Part shown: positions 15,977-25,896 of the stretch, one piece after another
How the letters are laid out: every line of letters begins with the position of its first letter
Numbering within the stretch: the first letter of the stretch is position 1
Origin: F23-D06 sp963603365
GTDB lineage: Bacteria > Bacteroidota > Bacteroidia > Bacteroidales > WCHB1-69
Direction of reading: 5' to 3'
Assembly: GCA_963603365.1 (NCBI GenBank)
Contig: CAVCMI010000001.1
Location: 34,875 to 98,874 of the forward strand
Length of the DNA: 64,000 nucleotides
Program-made: the position numbers and the translations under genes
Notes under the pieces: model-generated
What the model was told of the DNA's origin: nothing
What the model saw: the letters and a program-made list of their open reading frames with translations, nothing else
The model's database searches: none

Positions 15977-16015
15977 ATAATTGAGACGGATGCAGACTCC
16001 CGTTTTTCAGGTTTT

Positions 16016-16576
16016 TTATGAACAGGACAATTTGAATAAAACCGGATCCAATTGAGAGTACAAGTCGTTGAAATCCCCATTGTTGTGGAAGACAAAGTCT
16101 GCCATTTCCATGCATTTTCCTATGTTTTGGTGGTTCGGGTCCGAGGAGGACATTTCGCGCCGCTCGTCTTCGAGGAATGTCTCGTAGGAGATGTGGTCGG
16201 TTTCGGAGTTGCGGCCTACAATTCTTTGGTAGCGAATTATAGGGTCTGCATCGATAGCGAAGAGGGTGAAATGCCCGTTTTTTTTGAGCGACAGCACTTC
16301 TCCGGGGGTGCGGATGCTCTCGATGATGGCGTTCTTGCCTGCCTGTTCAGCCTGCCGGTACAATTCATCGATAATGAATGAGGGGGAATGCGCATTGCGC
16401 AGGTCGTTGGCCACTGTCACGAATGTGCCGCGGTTTATCGCCATATTGCGCCGCTTCGCCTCGTCTATGAGATACTTGCGTACCGAATAGTGCCTGTAGC
16501 CGTATTGCTCTACCAGATAATCAACGATGGTGCCTTTCCCGGCGCCTAATGTGCCCGTGATGCCGATAATGTTCAT
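16016..16576 (-). CDS. P-loop nucleotide kinase-like protein (dephospho-CoA kinase / dNMP kinase related)
   Basis: 186 aa from the ATG at 16576, supported by a -7 box 21 nt upstream. A Walker A motif GTLGAGKGT sits at residues 8-16. The FLEDERREMSSSDPNHQNI stretch near residues 135-155 resembles the lid of P-loop (d)NMP kinases and archaeal-type dephospho-CoA kinase homologues. The expected reaction is phosphate transfer from ATP to a nucleotide or dephospho-CoA; the exact substrate cannot be assigned. The gene stands alone, with a 70-bp gap to the ompA start. Confidence 0.65.
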   Translation of the reverse strand: MNIIGITGTLGAGKGTIVDYLVEQYGYRHYSVRKYLIDEAKRRNMAINRGTFVTVANDLRNAHSPSFIIDELYRQAEQAGKNAIIESIRTPGEVLSLKKNGHFTLFAIDADPIIRYQRIVGRNSETDHISYETFLEDERREMSSSDPNHQNIGKCMEMADFVFHNNGDFNDLYSQLDPVLFKLSCS

Positions 16577-16597
16577 GTCCCGTAGTTTTTCAGTTCG

Positions 16598-16605
16598 CAA
16601 AAATA
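16598..16605 (-). promoter_or_regulatory. -7 promoter box for the P-loop kinase
   Basis: TATTTTTG on the minus strand, 21 nt before the ATG at 16576; divergent from the box at 16699. Confidence 0.6.
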
Positions 16606-16698
16606 ACATAAAACAGCCAGTCTTTTTGCTTGCAATTATCAAAAAAGACTTGTTTACATTTCTGTTTTTTCACAAGAAAAAGCTGATATACTTTTTTT

Positions 16699-16706
16699 TA
16701 CCTTTG
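16699..16706 (+). promoter_or_regulatory. -7 promoter box for the TPR/barrel/dipeptidase operon
   Basis: TACCTTTG, 38 nt before the ATG at 16745. Confidence 0.6.
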
Positions 16707-16744
16707 CTCGTTTGTTGTATATCATTGAAATAATTAGCATTTGT

Positions 16745-19700
16745 ATGAAAACATTGAAAAAAAGTCTGTTGGCAACACTTCTCTTGTACTGCGGACTGTT
16801 GTCTGCCATAGCGCAGCGAACGGCCAACTTTGAGTCGCCACGCTATGAGTTCAAGACAGCCATGGACTTGTTTAACAAGGAGAAATACGGATCTGCCCAG
16901 CAATATTTCAAATATGTCTATGACAATACCGAAGACATCCAGCAGGATTTGAAGACGAACTCTTTTTTCTATATGGGGGTTTGTGCCGCCAAACTGGACA
17001 ACCAGGACGCAGCCTTTCTCCTGCACGCTTTCATTGACCGCTATCCGGTACACACTTTTGTGAATGAGGCCCGTTTTTACCTCGGCCGTTACTATTTCAG
17101 CCGAAAGCAATGGAAAAAGGCCATTCTTCAATTTGATGAATTGTTAGTGAATGAAATACAGCCTGAAAACATTGCTGAATACCGCTTCAAGAAAGGCTAT
17201 GCCTGTTTTATGACGGGCGACTATGATCAGGCAAAGTCTCTTTTTGTGAAAGCCCGCGAAGACCAAGGCCCCTACCGGTTGCGCTCCATCTATTACCTTG
17301 CCTATATGGCCTATATGGACGGGCAGTACGAGTCGGCGCTGGAAGATTTTCTGCTTTTGAAGGATGAGCCGGAATTCAAGTCTGAGGTGCGCAATTTCTT
17401 GGTGCAGATTTATTTCAAGCAAGGGCGCTATGAGGAGGTTCTCGCCACCGCCCCCGCAATGACGAATGCCCATGACGTGGGGCAGCTCCAGATCCTGCGC
17501 TGTGTGGCGCTCTCCCAATACAACCTGAACGATTATGAACCGGCAGCCAACAACTTTGACAAACTTCTGGCTTCCGACAAGGTGGAGATGGGCAGAAATG
17601 ATTTCTTTGCAGCAGGTTTCACCTATTACCGCGAACAGAATTATACCAAAGCAATAGAATTGTTTTCAAAATCGACTGACGACAAACAGCCCGACCTGAT
17701 GACGCAAAACAGCTATTATCTCCTCGCAGACTGCTATCTGAAGACAAACCAGTCGGTTTTGGCCTCGCAGAGTTTCAGACAAGCGGCAAAATATGATTTT
17801 GACAAAGAGGTGAAAGAGGATGCGTTGTACAATTATGCCAAGTTGCAGTACGAGATTTCAAAGAGTCCTTTCAACAACGCTATTCAGGCATTAGAAGACT
17901 ATATCAACACCTATCCGAACTCTGCCCGCAGCAACGAGGCTTCCTCGTACCTGTCGCAAATATACCTTTCAACCCAGAACTACCAGGCCGCCATTGCTTC
18001 AATAGAGCAGTTGAGCACCAAAAGCCCGGACATCCTGAAAGCATACCAGCGCTGCACCTACTTCCGTTCGCTGGAACTGATCAACAACCGCAAGTACAAA
18101 GAGGCACTGCAGATGCTTTCCAAGACGCTTTCCTCGCCGGCAGACAAGGACATCAACCTTAACGCGCTCTACTGGAAAGGCGAAACCCAATACCGCAACG
18201 AGCAGTACCGCGATGCTTACTACTCGCTGCAGACCTACCAGCGTGCAGCCAATGCCGAAAAAAACGAGTTTTACGTAGAATCCAACTACTCGCTCGGCTA
18301 TGCCGCCCTCAAAATCAAACGTTACCGCGATGCAGCCGACTATTTCAAAAAATACCTGAACGCCGCCCAAGCCAAAGAACCCGAAATGCGCGCCGACGCA
18401 ACGGCACGTCTCGCCGATTGCTACTTTATGCAACAAGACCTCCGTTCTGCAATAAAATACTACGAACAGTGCGAACAGATGCGCGAGGGAAACGCCGACT
18501 ATGCCCTGTACCAACTTTCCAAATGCTATGGTTACCAAAAGAACAACACGAAGAAAATCCAAGCACTGGAGAAATTTGTCAGCAGTTGCCCAAAGTCTGC
18601 TTATATCGACGATGTGGAATATGACTTGGCCGTCACCTACCACACTCAGAACGACTATGCCCATGCCATCTCAGCCTACAAAGACTTTATCCGCAAATAT
18701 CCTAAAAGTCAGTATATCCGTCAGGTGCATACACGTTTGGCCCAGGCTTACCTGAACAGTGACAACACCCAACTGGCCATCTCCACATACAAATACGTGG
18801 TTGAAACCTATCCCGGATCGCAAGAGGCGAAAGACGCTCTGGCAAACCTCGAGAACATATATACCGAAGAGGGCTCTACAGGAGAGTTCTTCGACTATGT
18901 TAGAAACAAGAACATGAACATCTCCGCCGACAGACAAGACTCGATTGCTTTCAAGTCGGCCGAAACAAAGTACAACCGGGGGGATTGCCAGGCCTCCATC
19001 AAGGCTTGCAACGACTATCTTCGCCAGTTCCCCAACGGATCTTTCGCCGCCAAGGCCCTTTTCTACAAAGCTGAGTGCGAATATGGGCAGAAAAATTATC
19101 AGGAAGCCCTTGCCGACTACGAAGCCATCATCAAAAACTACCGTACCGAATACAATGTGACAGCCCTTCATAAGGCCGCCTCCATCCTATACAACGACAA
19201 AGAATACGAAAAAGCGTTGGCTTATTTCAGCAAACTGCTTGAAAACACCACCGAGGAGGACGAAGTGCTGTTTGCCAACAACGGGGCTATGCGTTGCGCC
19301 TATTTTCTGAAAAGATACCGCCAGTCGCTCAACAGCGCCATGAGCATCGTAAACAGCATGCATGCAGATGCAGACCTTATGCAAGAGGCACTGCTGATTG
19401 CGGGAAATTCTGCAAAGGAGACAGGCGAGCATGCCACCGCAAAAAGCTGCTATGAAAAGCTTGCCAAAACCGGCACCAACGACCTTTGCGCCGAGGCTGC
19501 TTTCCACCTTGCCGATATGGCACTGAATGTTGACCGGAACCAGAATGACTGCGAGATGAAGATACAGGCCATTTTGGGCAGCAACTACTCTTCAGAGTAC
19601 TGGTATGCAAAGACCTTCATTCTTTATGGAGACCTCTACAAGGAACGCGGAAACTATTTTCAGGCAAGACATACCTACCAAAGCATCGTAGACAACTATA

Positions 19701-19780
19701 AAGGCGATGACCTTGTAAGGGAGGCACAGGAAAAGATTGAAGCGATAGACGCTTTGGACAATAACTCATCTTCAAACTGA
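16745..19780 (+). CDS. Large exported tetratricopeptide-repeat protein
   Basis: 1011 aa from the ATG at 16745, which gives a clean signal peptide (MKTLKKSLLATLLLYCGLLS...IAQ). Almost the whole mature protein is tandem TPR and Sel1/YbgF-like helical repeats, with recurrent motifs such as YRFKKGYACFMTGDYDQA and AKSLF. Such periplasmic TPR solenoids bind partner proteins and often assist outer-membrane machinery. It is followed after 17 bp by an outer-membrane barrel, the likely partner. A homologue of a known assembly factor cannot be named from sequence alone. Confidence 0.85.
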   Translation: MKTLKKSLLATLLLYCGLLSAIAQRTANFESPRYEFKTAMDLFNKEKYGSAQQYFKYVYDNTEDIQQDLKTNSFFYMGVCAAKLDNQDAAFLLHAFIDRYPVHTFVNEARFYLGRYYFSRKQWKKAILQFDELLVNEIQPENIAEYRFKKGYACFMTGDYDQAKSLFVKAREDQGPYRLRSIYYLAYMAYMDGQYESALEDFLLLKDEPEFKSEVRNFLVQIYFKQGRYEEVLATAPAMTNAHDVGQLQILRCVALSQYNLNDYEPAANNFDKLLASDKVEMGRNDFFAAGFTYYREQNYTKAIELFSKSTDDKQPDLMTQNSYYLLADCYLKTNQSVLASQSFRQAAKYDFDKEVKEDALYNYAKLQYEISKSPFNNAIQALEDYINTYPNSARSNEASSYLSQIYLSTQNYQAAIASIEQLSTKSPDILKAYQRCTYFRSLELINNRKYKEALQMLSKTLSSPADKDINLNALYWKGETQYRNEQYRDAYYSLQTYQRAANAEKNEFYVESNYSLGYAALKIKRYRDAADYFKKYLNAAQAKEPEMRADATARLADCYFMQQDLRSAIKYYEQCEQMREGNADYALYQLSKCYGYQKNNTKKIQALEKFVSSCPKSAYIDDVEYDLAVTYHTQNDYAHAISAYKDFIRKYPKSQYIRQVHTRLAQAYLNSDNTQLAISTYKYVVETYPGSQEAKDALANLENIYTEEGSTGEFFDYVRNKNMNISADRQDSIAFKSAETKYNRGDCQASIKACNDYLRQFPNGSFAAKALFYKAECEYGQKNYQEALADYEAIIKNYRTEYNVTALHKAASILYNDKEYEKALAYFSKLLENTTEEDEVLFANNGAMRCAYFLKRYRQSLNSAMSIVNSMHADADLMQEALLIAGNSAKETGEHATAKSCYEKLAKTGTNDLCAEAAFHLADMALNVDRNQNDCEMKIQAILGSNYSSEYWYAKTFILYGDLYKERGNYFQARHTYQSIVDNYKGDDLVREAQEKIEAIDALDNNSSSN

Positions 19781-19797
19781 CATTCAAGACCGGAACA

Positions 19798-21681
19798 ATG
19801 AACAATAACGCCAAGATATTTTATGCCCGAAATATGAACCGCATCGTTTTGTTGGCACTTGCCTTGACCTGCACAGCCGTTCTGCGAGCCCAAAGTGTAG
19901 ACTCGGCACATCTGCTCATCAACTATGTGCCCAAGCTTACTAACGCCTCAAAAATAAACCGGCAGGCAAACATCGTCGATACTGTCCAAAAAAAGGTGGT
20001 CTTCAAATACACCATCTCCCCGCAGAAACCTGAACTTACTTTCGCCCCGACCCGTATAGATGTCAGCAAACTCAGCCCTGAGTTTCAAGAACGCTATTAC
20101 CGCAACTATCTCAAAGTCGGGTTCGGGTACCCGATTACACCGCTCGCGGAGCTGTCGGTGCACAACACCAGAAACAGCAAGTTCTCGTACGGGCTCAACT
20201 TCCATCATTTCTCCTCTTGGGCCGAGCCTGTCGGGAAAACACAGAAACAATACGCATACGCCCCCACGAGCGACACCCGCACCCATCTTTTCTTGAACAG
20301 ATACTTCAAAAACTATACTTTCTACTCTTCCGCCGGCTATAACCACGAACTGGCCAATCTCTATGGTTACAACAGAAACTGGGGCATCGATTCCTCCTAT
20401 TACGGAAAAAATTACCGGGACAGCATCCGCAACAGTTTCCACCATGTTTACTTCAACGCCGGCATCCGCTCAAACTATACGGTAGAAGACAAGCGGGTAA
20501 AAGAGGACGTGCGGCTGCATTACGATTTTATCCATACCCGCCACAAGGATATGGAGCACACCGCCGGAGTGAATGCATTTGTGGCATACGACACCCGGTT
20601 CCTGAAAATATCAGGGTACCAGCATTACCAGTTGGATTTCAATTTTGACTATCACAACAACACTTGGGGCGACTCTGTTGTTATCGGAACGGAAGTCAAC
20701 AATCCCCGTACCGTCAGGAGGGCGGACAATTCTTTCAAGATGGAGTTTCGTCCCACTATGAATTTCACCATAAAAGAGTACCATATTCTGGCTGGAGTCG
20801 GAGTGCCCGTCATCGTGTCGAACAGCAAAGCCCAATGTCCGGTCTATCCCATGGCCGAACTTCAGTTAGGGCTTGTGCGCGGTCTCCTGAGCCTGTATGC
20901 CGGCGTGGACGGGAAATCTGAATACAATTCCCTGCAAAACCTCCTTTATGAGAACCCTTACGTAAAACCGAACCTTGACAGCCTGCGCTTCACTAAAACG
21001 CAGGTCAGCATATACGGCGGCATTAAGGGCAACATCGTCAAGAAACTGAATTACCACATTTCGGCCCGTTATTCGTATGTGCGAGACCTCTCTATCTTTG
21101 TGCTTGACACCAACAGTCTGTTGAAAAACCAGTTTGATGTTGCTTACGCTGAAAAGGCAAGCGTGCTGAATGTCTGCGCCAACTTGAGCTGGGAGACGGT
21201 TGACCATTTGCTTCTGAACCTCAATGCGGGCTACAACGGCTACTATTTCAATAACGGCACAGAACACCCTGAACACGCGTGGTACAAACCATCATGGACA
21301 ATCGGCTTCGACGGCCGGTACATACTCAATCAAAAGTTCGTATTTGACCTGAATGCGCAAGTCGGCTTTGGACGTTGGGCGCTCGTTCCGCAGACCTCCA
21401 CCGACGAGGATGGAAACACGTACATAGCCTCGTACCGTGCGGAGAACGACCTTAAGAAAAACGAAGACGGCAAAAGAGAGGTGAAACCGATACTTAATTT
21501 CGGCATCGGGTTCGAATATCTCATAACCAAGCAGTTTACTGCCTGGGCTGCCGTAAACAACATTGGTTGCCAATATGCCTCAAAATATTACGCCTTCAAC
21601 AATTTCGGCATAAATGTAATGGCCGGGATCTCCTACTCTTTCGGCAACGAGCCGTTCAAAACCATTAAGAAAAAAAGATAA
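19798..21681 (+). CDS. Outer-membrane beta-barrel protein (TonB-receptor-like, no plug seen)
   Basis: 627 aa from 19798, or 615 aa from the ATG at 19834, which gives a more compact signal peptide (MNRIVLLALALTCTAVLRAQ). After about residue 110 the protein is a run of alternating amphipathic strands rich in Tyr, Phe and Asn, ending in Phe-containing strands (GISYSFG). This is typical of a large barrel, but no plug or TonB box is evident, so active transport is not certain. The TPR protein 17 bp upstream suggests an assembled envelope complex; the substrate is unknown. Confidence 0.75.
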   Translation: MNNNAKIFYARNMNRIVLLALALTCTAVLRAQSVDSAHLLINYVPKLTNASKINRQANIVDTVQKKVVFKYTISPQKPELTFAPTRIDVSKLSPEFQERYYRNYLKVGFGYPITPLAELSVHNTRNSKFSYGLNFHHFSSWAEPVGKTQKQYAYAPTSDTRTHLFLNRYFKNYTFYSSAGYNHELANLYGYNRNWGIDSSYYGKNYRDSIRNSFHHVYFNAGIRSNYTVEDKRVKEDVRLHYDFIHTRHKDMEHTAGVNAFVAYDTRFLKISGYQHYQLDFNFDYHNNTWGDSVVIGTEVNNPRTVRRADNSFKMEFRPTMNFTIKEYHILAGVGVPVIVSNSKAQCPVYPMAELQLGLVRGLLSLYAGVDGKSEYNSLQNLLYENPYVKPNLDSLRFTKTQVSIYGGIKGNIVKKLNYHISARYSYVRDLSIFVLDTNSLLKNQFDVAYAEKASVLNVCANLSWETVDHLLLNLNAGYNGYYFNNGTEHPEHAWYKPSWTIGFDGRYILNQKFVFDLNAQVGFGRWALVPQTSTDEDGNTYIASYRAENDLKKNEDGKREVKPILNFGIGFEYLITKQFTAWAAVNNIGCQYASKYYAFNNFGINVMAGISYSFGNEPFKTIKKKR

Positions 21682-21711
21682 CAGTACCAAAATCAACAAT
21701 TAAACAATTAT

Positions 21712-23454
21712 ATGAAAAAAGGTTTTTTATTATCTGTATTGTGCTGCCTTGTGGCCGTGGAAACGGCATGGGCATGCACCAATTTCATCGTCACGAAAGG
21801 AGCCAGCAAGGACGGCTCATGCTTCATGACTTACGCCGCCGACTCGCACACCCTGTACGGCGAACTCTATTACCGTCCTGCCAAGGACTATCCTGCCGGA
21901 GCCATGATGGACATTGTGGAATGGGATACGGGAAAGCTGTTAGGGCAGATTCCACAAGTGTCTCATACTTATTCTGTTGTAGGCAATATGAACGAATGGC
22001 AGTTGGCCATTGGCGAGACCACCTACGGCGGCATTGAGGAATTGATGCACGGACAGGGTCTCATCGACTATGGCTCACTGATTTACATTACGCTGCAGCG
22101 TGCCAAGAACGCCCGTGAAGCCATCAAGGTGATGGCAGAATTGCTTGATACGTACGGCTATGCCAGCGAGGGAGAGTCCTTTTCCATCGTTGACCCTAAC
22201 GAGGCTTGGGTTATGGACCTTATCGGCAAGGGAGAGAAGATGGTTGATGCCAAAGGAAAAATTGTGAAAGGCTGGAGCAACGGTGCCGTGTGGGTGGCTC
22301 GCCGCATCCCCGACGGCTATGTCAGCGGACATGCCAACCAATCGCGCATCACGACATTCCCGCTGCGGGACGGCAAGACTTCCATCACCAGCAAGGAACT
22401 GAACAAGATTTTCTTGCCTACGGTAGAAACCGTCTATGCCTATGATGTTGTTTCGTTCGCCAAACTGAAAGGGCTTTACCCGAAAGACGCGCCGGATGCC
22501 AAGTTCAGCTTCTGCGACACCTACAATCCCATCACCTTCGGCGGCGCCCGTGGCTGTGAGGCACGCGTCTGGGCATTCTTCAATCGTTGTAACCCTGCTG
22601 AAATGGCACAGTATGAAGACTATGCCCGTGGCGACAATCTCTCACACCGCTTCCCGCTGTGGGTAAAACCCGCCGACAAGAGCAAGATTGATGCCCGCTT
22701 TATGATGGACGCCATGCGCGACCACTACGAAGGAACAACAATGGACATGACCAAAGACTTGGGCGCCGGACCTTTCAAATGCCCCTACCGCTGGCGTCCT
22801 ATGAACTGGGAACTGAACGGAAAAGAATACCTGCACGAAAGGGCTACGGCCACCCAACAGACGGGCTTCTCCTTTGTGGCCCAATGCCGCAGTTGGCTGC
22901 CCGACTGGTTTGGCGGCGTTTTCTGGTTCGGCGTTGACGATGCTGCTTCGTCGTGCTATGTGCCCATGTTCTGCGGCATTGACCGTATCCCGATGGAATT
23001 TGCCGAGGGCAACGGCTCTATGACGGAATACTCTAATACAGCCGCTTTCTGGACCTTTACCAAAGTCAGCAACTTCGTCTATTCCCGTTATTGTGACATG
23101 ATTAAGCATGTGAACGAAAAACAGGCTTATTGGGAAAACAAGTTCCTGAAAGACATCGATGATATGACAGACCAGATGAAGACACTCTGCACCAGCCATC
23201 CGGACAAGGCACGCCAAGCCCTCAACGCATACTCGGCACAGGCTTCGCGCAATGTCTGCAAAGAGTGGAACGACCTCTTCATTTACCTGTTAGTGAAATA
23301 CAATGACGGGAACGTAAAGAAAGAAGAGAACGGCAAATTCAAGGTTACGGGAACGACCGTTCCGCAGTGTGAATTTCCGGACCAGCCGCGATACCGTGAT
23401 GAGTGGTACAAAATGATTGTGAATGACTGCGGCAGCAATATCGAAGCAAAGTAA
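21712..23454 (+). CDS. C69 family dipeptidase
   Basis: 580 aa. The signal peptide ends at ETAWA, so Cys22 of ACTNFIVTKGASKDGS becomes the new N-terminus and the catalytic nucleophile, as in the Ntn-hydrolase C69 family (PepD-like dipeptidases). The following YAADSHTLYGEL and GETTYGG blocks belong to the family core. The enzyme should act outside the cytoplasm on dipeptides, fitting an organism that ferments peptides. It lies 30 bp after the barrel gene and ends at a strong terminator, so it is the last gene of this operon. Confidence 0.92.
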   Translation: MKKGFLLSVLCCLVAVETAWACTNFIVTKGASKDGSCFMTYAADSHTLYGELYYRPAKDYPAGAMMDIVEWDTGKLLGQIPQVSHTYSVVGNMNEWQLAIGETTYGGIEELMHGQGLIDYGSLIYITLQRAKNAREAIKVMAELLDTYGYASEGESFSIVDPNEAWVMDLIGKGEKMVDAKGKIVKGWSNGAVWVARRIPDGYVSGHANQSRITTFPLRDGKTSITSKELNKIFLPTVETVYAYDVVSFAKLKGLYPKDAPDAKFSFCDTYNPITFGGARGCEARVWAFFNRCNPAEMAQYEDYARGDNLSHRFPLWVKPADKSKIDARFMMDAMRDHYEGTTMDMTKDLGAGPFKCPYRWRPMNWELNGKEYLHERATATQQTGFSFVAQCRSWLPDWFGGVFWFGVDDAASSCYVPMFCGIDRIPMEFAEGNGSMTEYSNTAAFWTFTKVSNFVYSRYCDMIKHVNEKQAYWENKFLKDIDDMTDQMKTLCTSHPDKARQALNAYSAQASRNVCKEWNDLFIYLLVKYNDGNVKKEENGKFKVTGTTVPQCEFPDQPRYRDEWYKMIVNDCGSNIEAK

Positions 23455-23490
23455 CAATGCTTTTCATGATGACGTATTTCACGTAATGAA

Positions 23491-23527
23491 AAGGGGCAGA
23501 TTTCGGAAAGAAATCTGCCCCTTTTTT
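23491..23527. terminator. Bidirectional intrinsic terminator
   Basis: 13-bp perfect stem AAGGGGCAGATTT / AAATCTGCCCCTT with a 7-nt loop, followed by six Ts on the plus strand and TTTT on the minus strand. It separates the convergent C69 dipeptidase and Nfn genes. Confidence 0.9.
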
Positions 23528-23583
23528 GTATCGGTTATTGAAGGATGCTCCGGGAATGAAAACCGGGCAACGTTGTGGGTGCA

Positions 23584-25854
23584 TTATTCTGTTTTTGACA
23601 GCATCCCGTCGATGGCGCGGGCAGCTTTTTTGCCTGCTCCCATTGCCAAGATGACGGTGGCGGCGCCGCTGACGGCATCGCCGCCGGCAAAGACTCCCTT
23701 GCGTGAAGTTTGCCCGTTCTCATCGGTCATGATGCAGCCTTTGCGGTCGGTGTCAAGGTGCGGAGTAGTGCTCCGTATCAGCGGGTTGGGTGACGTGCCC
23801 AGCGCCATAATGACCATATCAGCATCTATCACAAACTCGGAACCCTTTACTTCCACAGGACTTCTTCTGCCCGAGGCATCGGGTTCGCCGAGTTCCATTC
23901 TGACACATTCAAGACCCTTGACCCATCCGTTTTCATCAGCAAGCACTCTGACGGGGTTGCACAAAAGATTGAAGACGATGCCCTCCTCCTTGGCGTGGTG
24001 AACCTCCTCGGCTCTGGCTGGCAGTTCTTTTTCAGAACGGCGATAGACAATATGCACGTCCGCACCCAACCGCAACGCGGTACGTGCCGCATCCATGGCC
24101 ACATTGCCGCCGCCAACAACCGCTACGCGCTTGCCTATATAGTTAGGCGTGTCGTAGCCCTCCTTGTAAGAAAACAGCAGGTTGTTGCGGGTCAGAAACT
24201 CATTTGCCGAGACTACGCCGCAGCTGTTTTCTCCCGGAATGTTCATAAAGCGCGGGAATCCGGCTCCGGTGCCGATGAATACGGCCTCAAAACCCTCTTT
24301 GTCGAGCAAATCATCGATAGACATCGTGCGGCCAACTACTACATCTTTCTCAAAATGCGCACCTAAACGCCGTACGCTTTCAACCTCTTTCTTCACGACG
24401 GTATCTTTAGGAAGCCGGAACGAGGGAATGCCATATACCAACACGCCGCCGAACTCATGGAGAGCTTCAAATATCGTCACATCGTATCCTTTGGCCAGCA
24501 AATCCTTGGCGCAGGTGAGTCCTGAGGGACCGCTGCCGATGATGGCCACCTTGTGCCCGTTTTTGGCCGCTTTGTGTTCAAAGGCAATGTTATGCGCAAT
24601 TGCCCAATCGCCAACAAAGCGTTCCAGTTTGCCGATGGCGACAGGTTCAAACTTTTTGCCCATTACGCAGCTGCCTTCGCATTGTGACTCTTGTGGACAG
24701 ACACGGCCGCAAACTGCCGGAAGGGCAGAATCCAGACTTATGACGTGTGCGGCCTCTTCAAAGTTCCCTTGCTTGATTTCATGAATAAAAGCCGGGATTT
24801 TGATATTCACGGGGCAGCTTTTCACGCATTGAGGGTCTTTGCAGGAAAGGCAACGTTGGGCCTCTCTCATCGCTTCTTCGGCGTTGTATCCCAAGCAGAC
24901 CTCATCAAAATTCTTGGCTCTTACTTCAGGTTTCTGTTCCAGCACAGGCACTCTATGGTGCTTGTCGAACGTCTCTTCGCTGATTCCGCCGATAAAGCAT
25001 TGGTGTCCCTCTGCTTTTTCGGCCTGTTCGAGTTGTTTGCGGGTCTCTATATGCTGGTACATGGCCTGCCGCTTCATAGCCTCGTCAAAGTCTATGTCTG
25101 TGCCGATGAATTCGGGACCGTCCACACAGGTGAATTTCGTCTTTCCGGCTACCGACACGCGGCAGGCGCCGCACATGCCGGTGCCATCCACCATGATAGA
25201 GTTGAGGGAAACAATGCACCTGATGCCCAGTTCTGTGGCGGTCATAGTTGCATATTTCATCATAATCATCGGGCCGATAGCCACAACGGTGTCGTAATGG
25301 TGACCTTGGGCCACGAGGTCGCGCAGCACGTCAGTAACGACGCCTTTGCGCCCAACAGAGCCGTCGTCGCTGGTGATATACAGGTTGCTGACACTTCGGA
25401 GCTCTTTTTCGAAAATGAGCAGCTCTTTGGTGCGAGCCCCTATGATGCAGTCGGCGGTGACGCCATGTTCGTGCAGCCATTTCACTTGCGGATAGATGGG
25501 GGCGATGCCCACGCCGCCGCCAATGAAGACCACACGGTGCTGGCGCAGCGCTTCATCAGACATCTTCACCAGTTCAGAGGGGTTGCCAAGAGGACCTGCC
25601 ACATCGCTGAATGAATCGCCCGTATTGAACTGGGCTATCTTGCGGGTTGACTCTCCGATCGCTTTGAATACAATCGTAACGGTACCTTTCGTTCTGTCAT
25701 AATCGGCAATGGTCAGCGGAATGCGTTCGGCATTAGGGGTTGACTTGACAATCAGGAACTGCCCCGGCAGGGCAGATTGGGCCAGCCGGGATGCCGTGAT
25801 ATCCATTTGATAGGTATCACCTTTGAACTCAATTTTCTTTACAATAGTAAACAT
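23584..25854 (-). CDS. Fused NfnA-NfnB type NAD(P)H/ferredoxin transhydrogenase
   Basis: 756 aa. Residues 1-270 are a ferredoxin-NADP reductase/DHOD-B-like module with an FAD/NAD fold and a [2Fe-2S] motif (CGACR, with a further Cys in FTCVDG). From about residue 325 it matches the glutamate synthase beta / SudA / NfnB family: two cysteine clusters (CLSCKDPQCVKSCP and CGRVCPQESQCEGSC), a first dinucleotide fold GSGPSGLTCAKDL and a second GGGNVAMDAARTAL. In Clostridium and Pyrococcus these modules are separate NfnA and NfnB subunits of an electron-bifurcating NADH-dependent reduced-ferredoxin:NADP+ oxidoreductase. The same fusion is often labelled glutamate synthase, but no GltB-type large subunit is nearby, and the hydrogenase operon favours a redox role. 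It is the last gene of the operon. Confidence 0.75.
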   Translation of the reverse strand: MFTIVKKIEFKGDTYQMDITASRLAQSALPGQFLIVKSTPNAERIPLTIADYDRTKGTVTIVFKAIGESTRKIAQFNTGDSFSDVAGPLGNPSELVKMSDEALRQHRVVFIGGGVGIAPIYPQVKWLHEHGVTADCIIGARTKELLIFEKELRSVSNLYITSDDGSVGRKGVVTDVLRDLVAQGHHYDTVVAIGPMIMMKYATMTATELGIRCIVSLNSIMVDGTGMCGACRVSVAGKTKFTCVDGPEFIGTDIDFDEAMKRQAMYQHIETRKQLEQAEKAEGHQCFIGGISEETFDKHHRVPVLEQKPEVRAKNFDEVCLGYNAEEAMREAQRCLSCKDPQCVKSCPVNIKIPAFIHEIKQGNFEEAAHVISLDSALPAVCGRVCPQESQCEGSCVMGKKFEPVAIGKLERFVGDWAIAHNIAFEHKAAKNGHKVAIIGSGPSGLTCAKDLLAKGYDVTIFEALHEFGGVLVYGIPSFRLPKDTVVKKEVESVRRLGAHFEKDVVVGRTMSIDDLLDKEGFEAVFIGTGAGFPRFMNIPGENSCGVVSANEFLTRNNLLFSYKEGYDTPNYIGKRVAVVGGGNVAMDAARTALRLGADVHIVYRRSEKELPARAEEVHHAKEEGIVFNLLCNPVRVLADENGWVKGLECVRMELGEPDASGRRSPVEVKGSEFVIDADMVIMALGTSPNPLIRSTTPHLDTDRKGCIMTDENGQTSRKGVFAGGDAVSGAATVILAMGAGKKAARAIDGMLSKTE

Positions 25855-25896
25855 AGCATTTGCTTTTTGTCTATTTAAAATCGTTGTTTGACTTCT

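Noticed and set aside
24691..25614. 307-codon plus-strand frame opposite the Nfn gene
   Set aside because: Antisense to conserved catalytic motifs; no start signal or recognisable domain.
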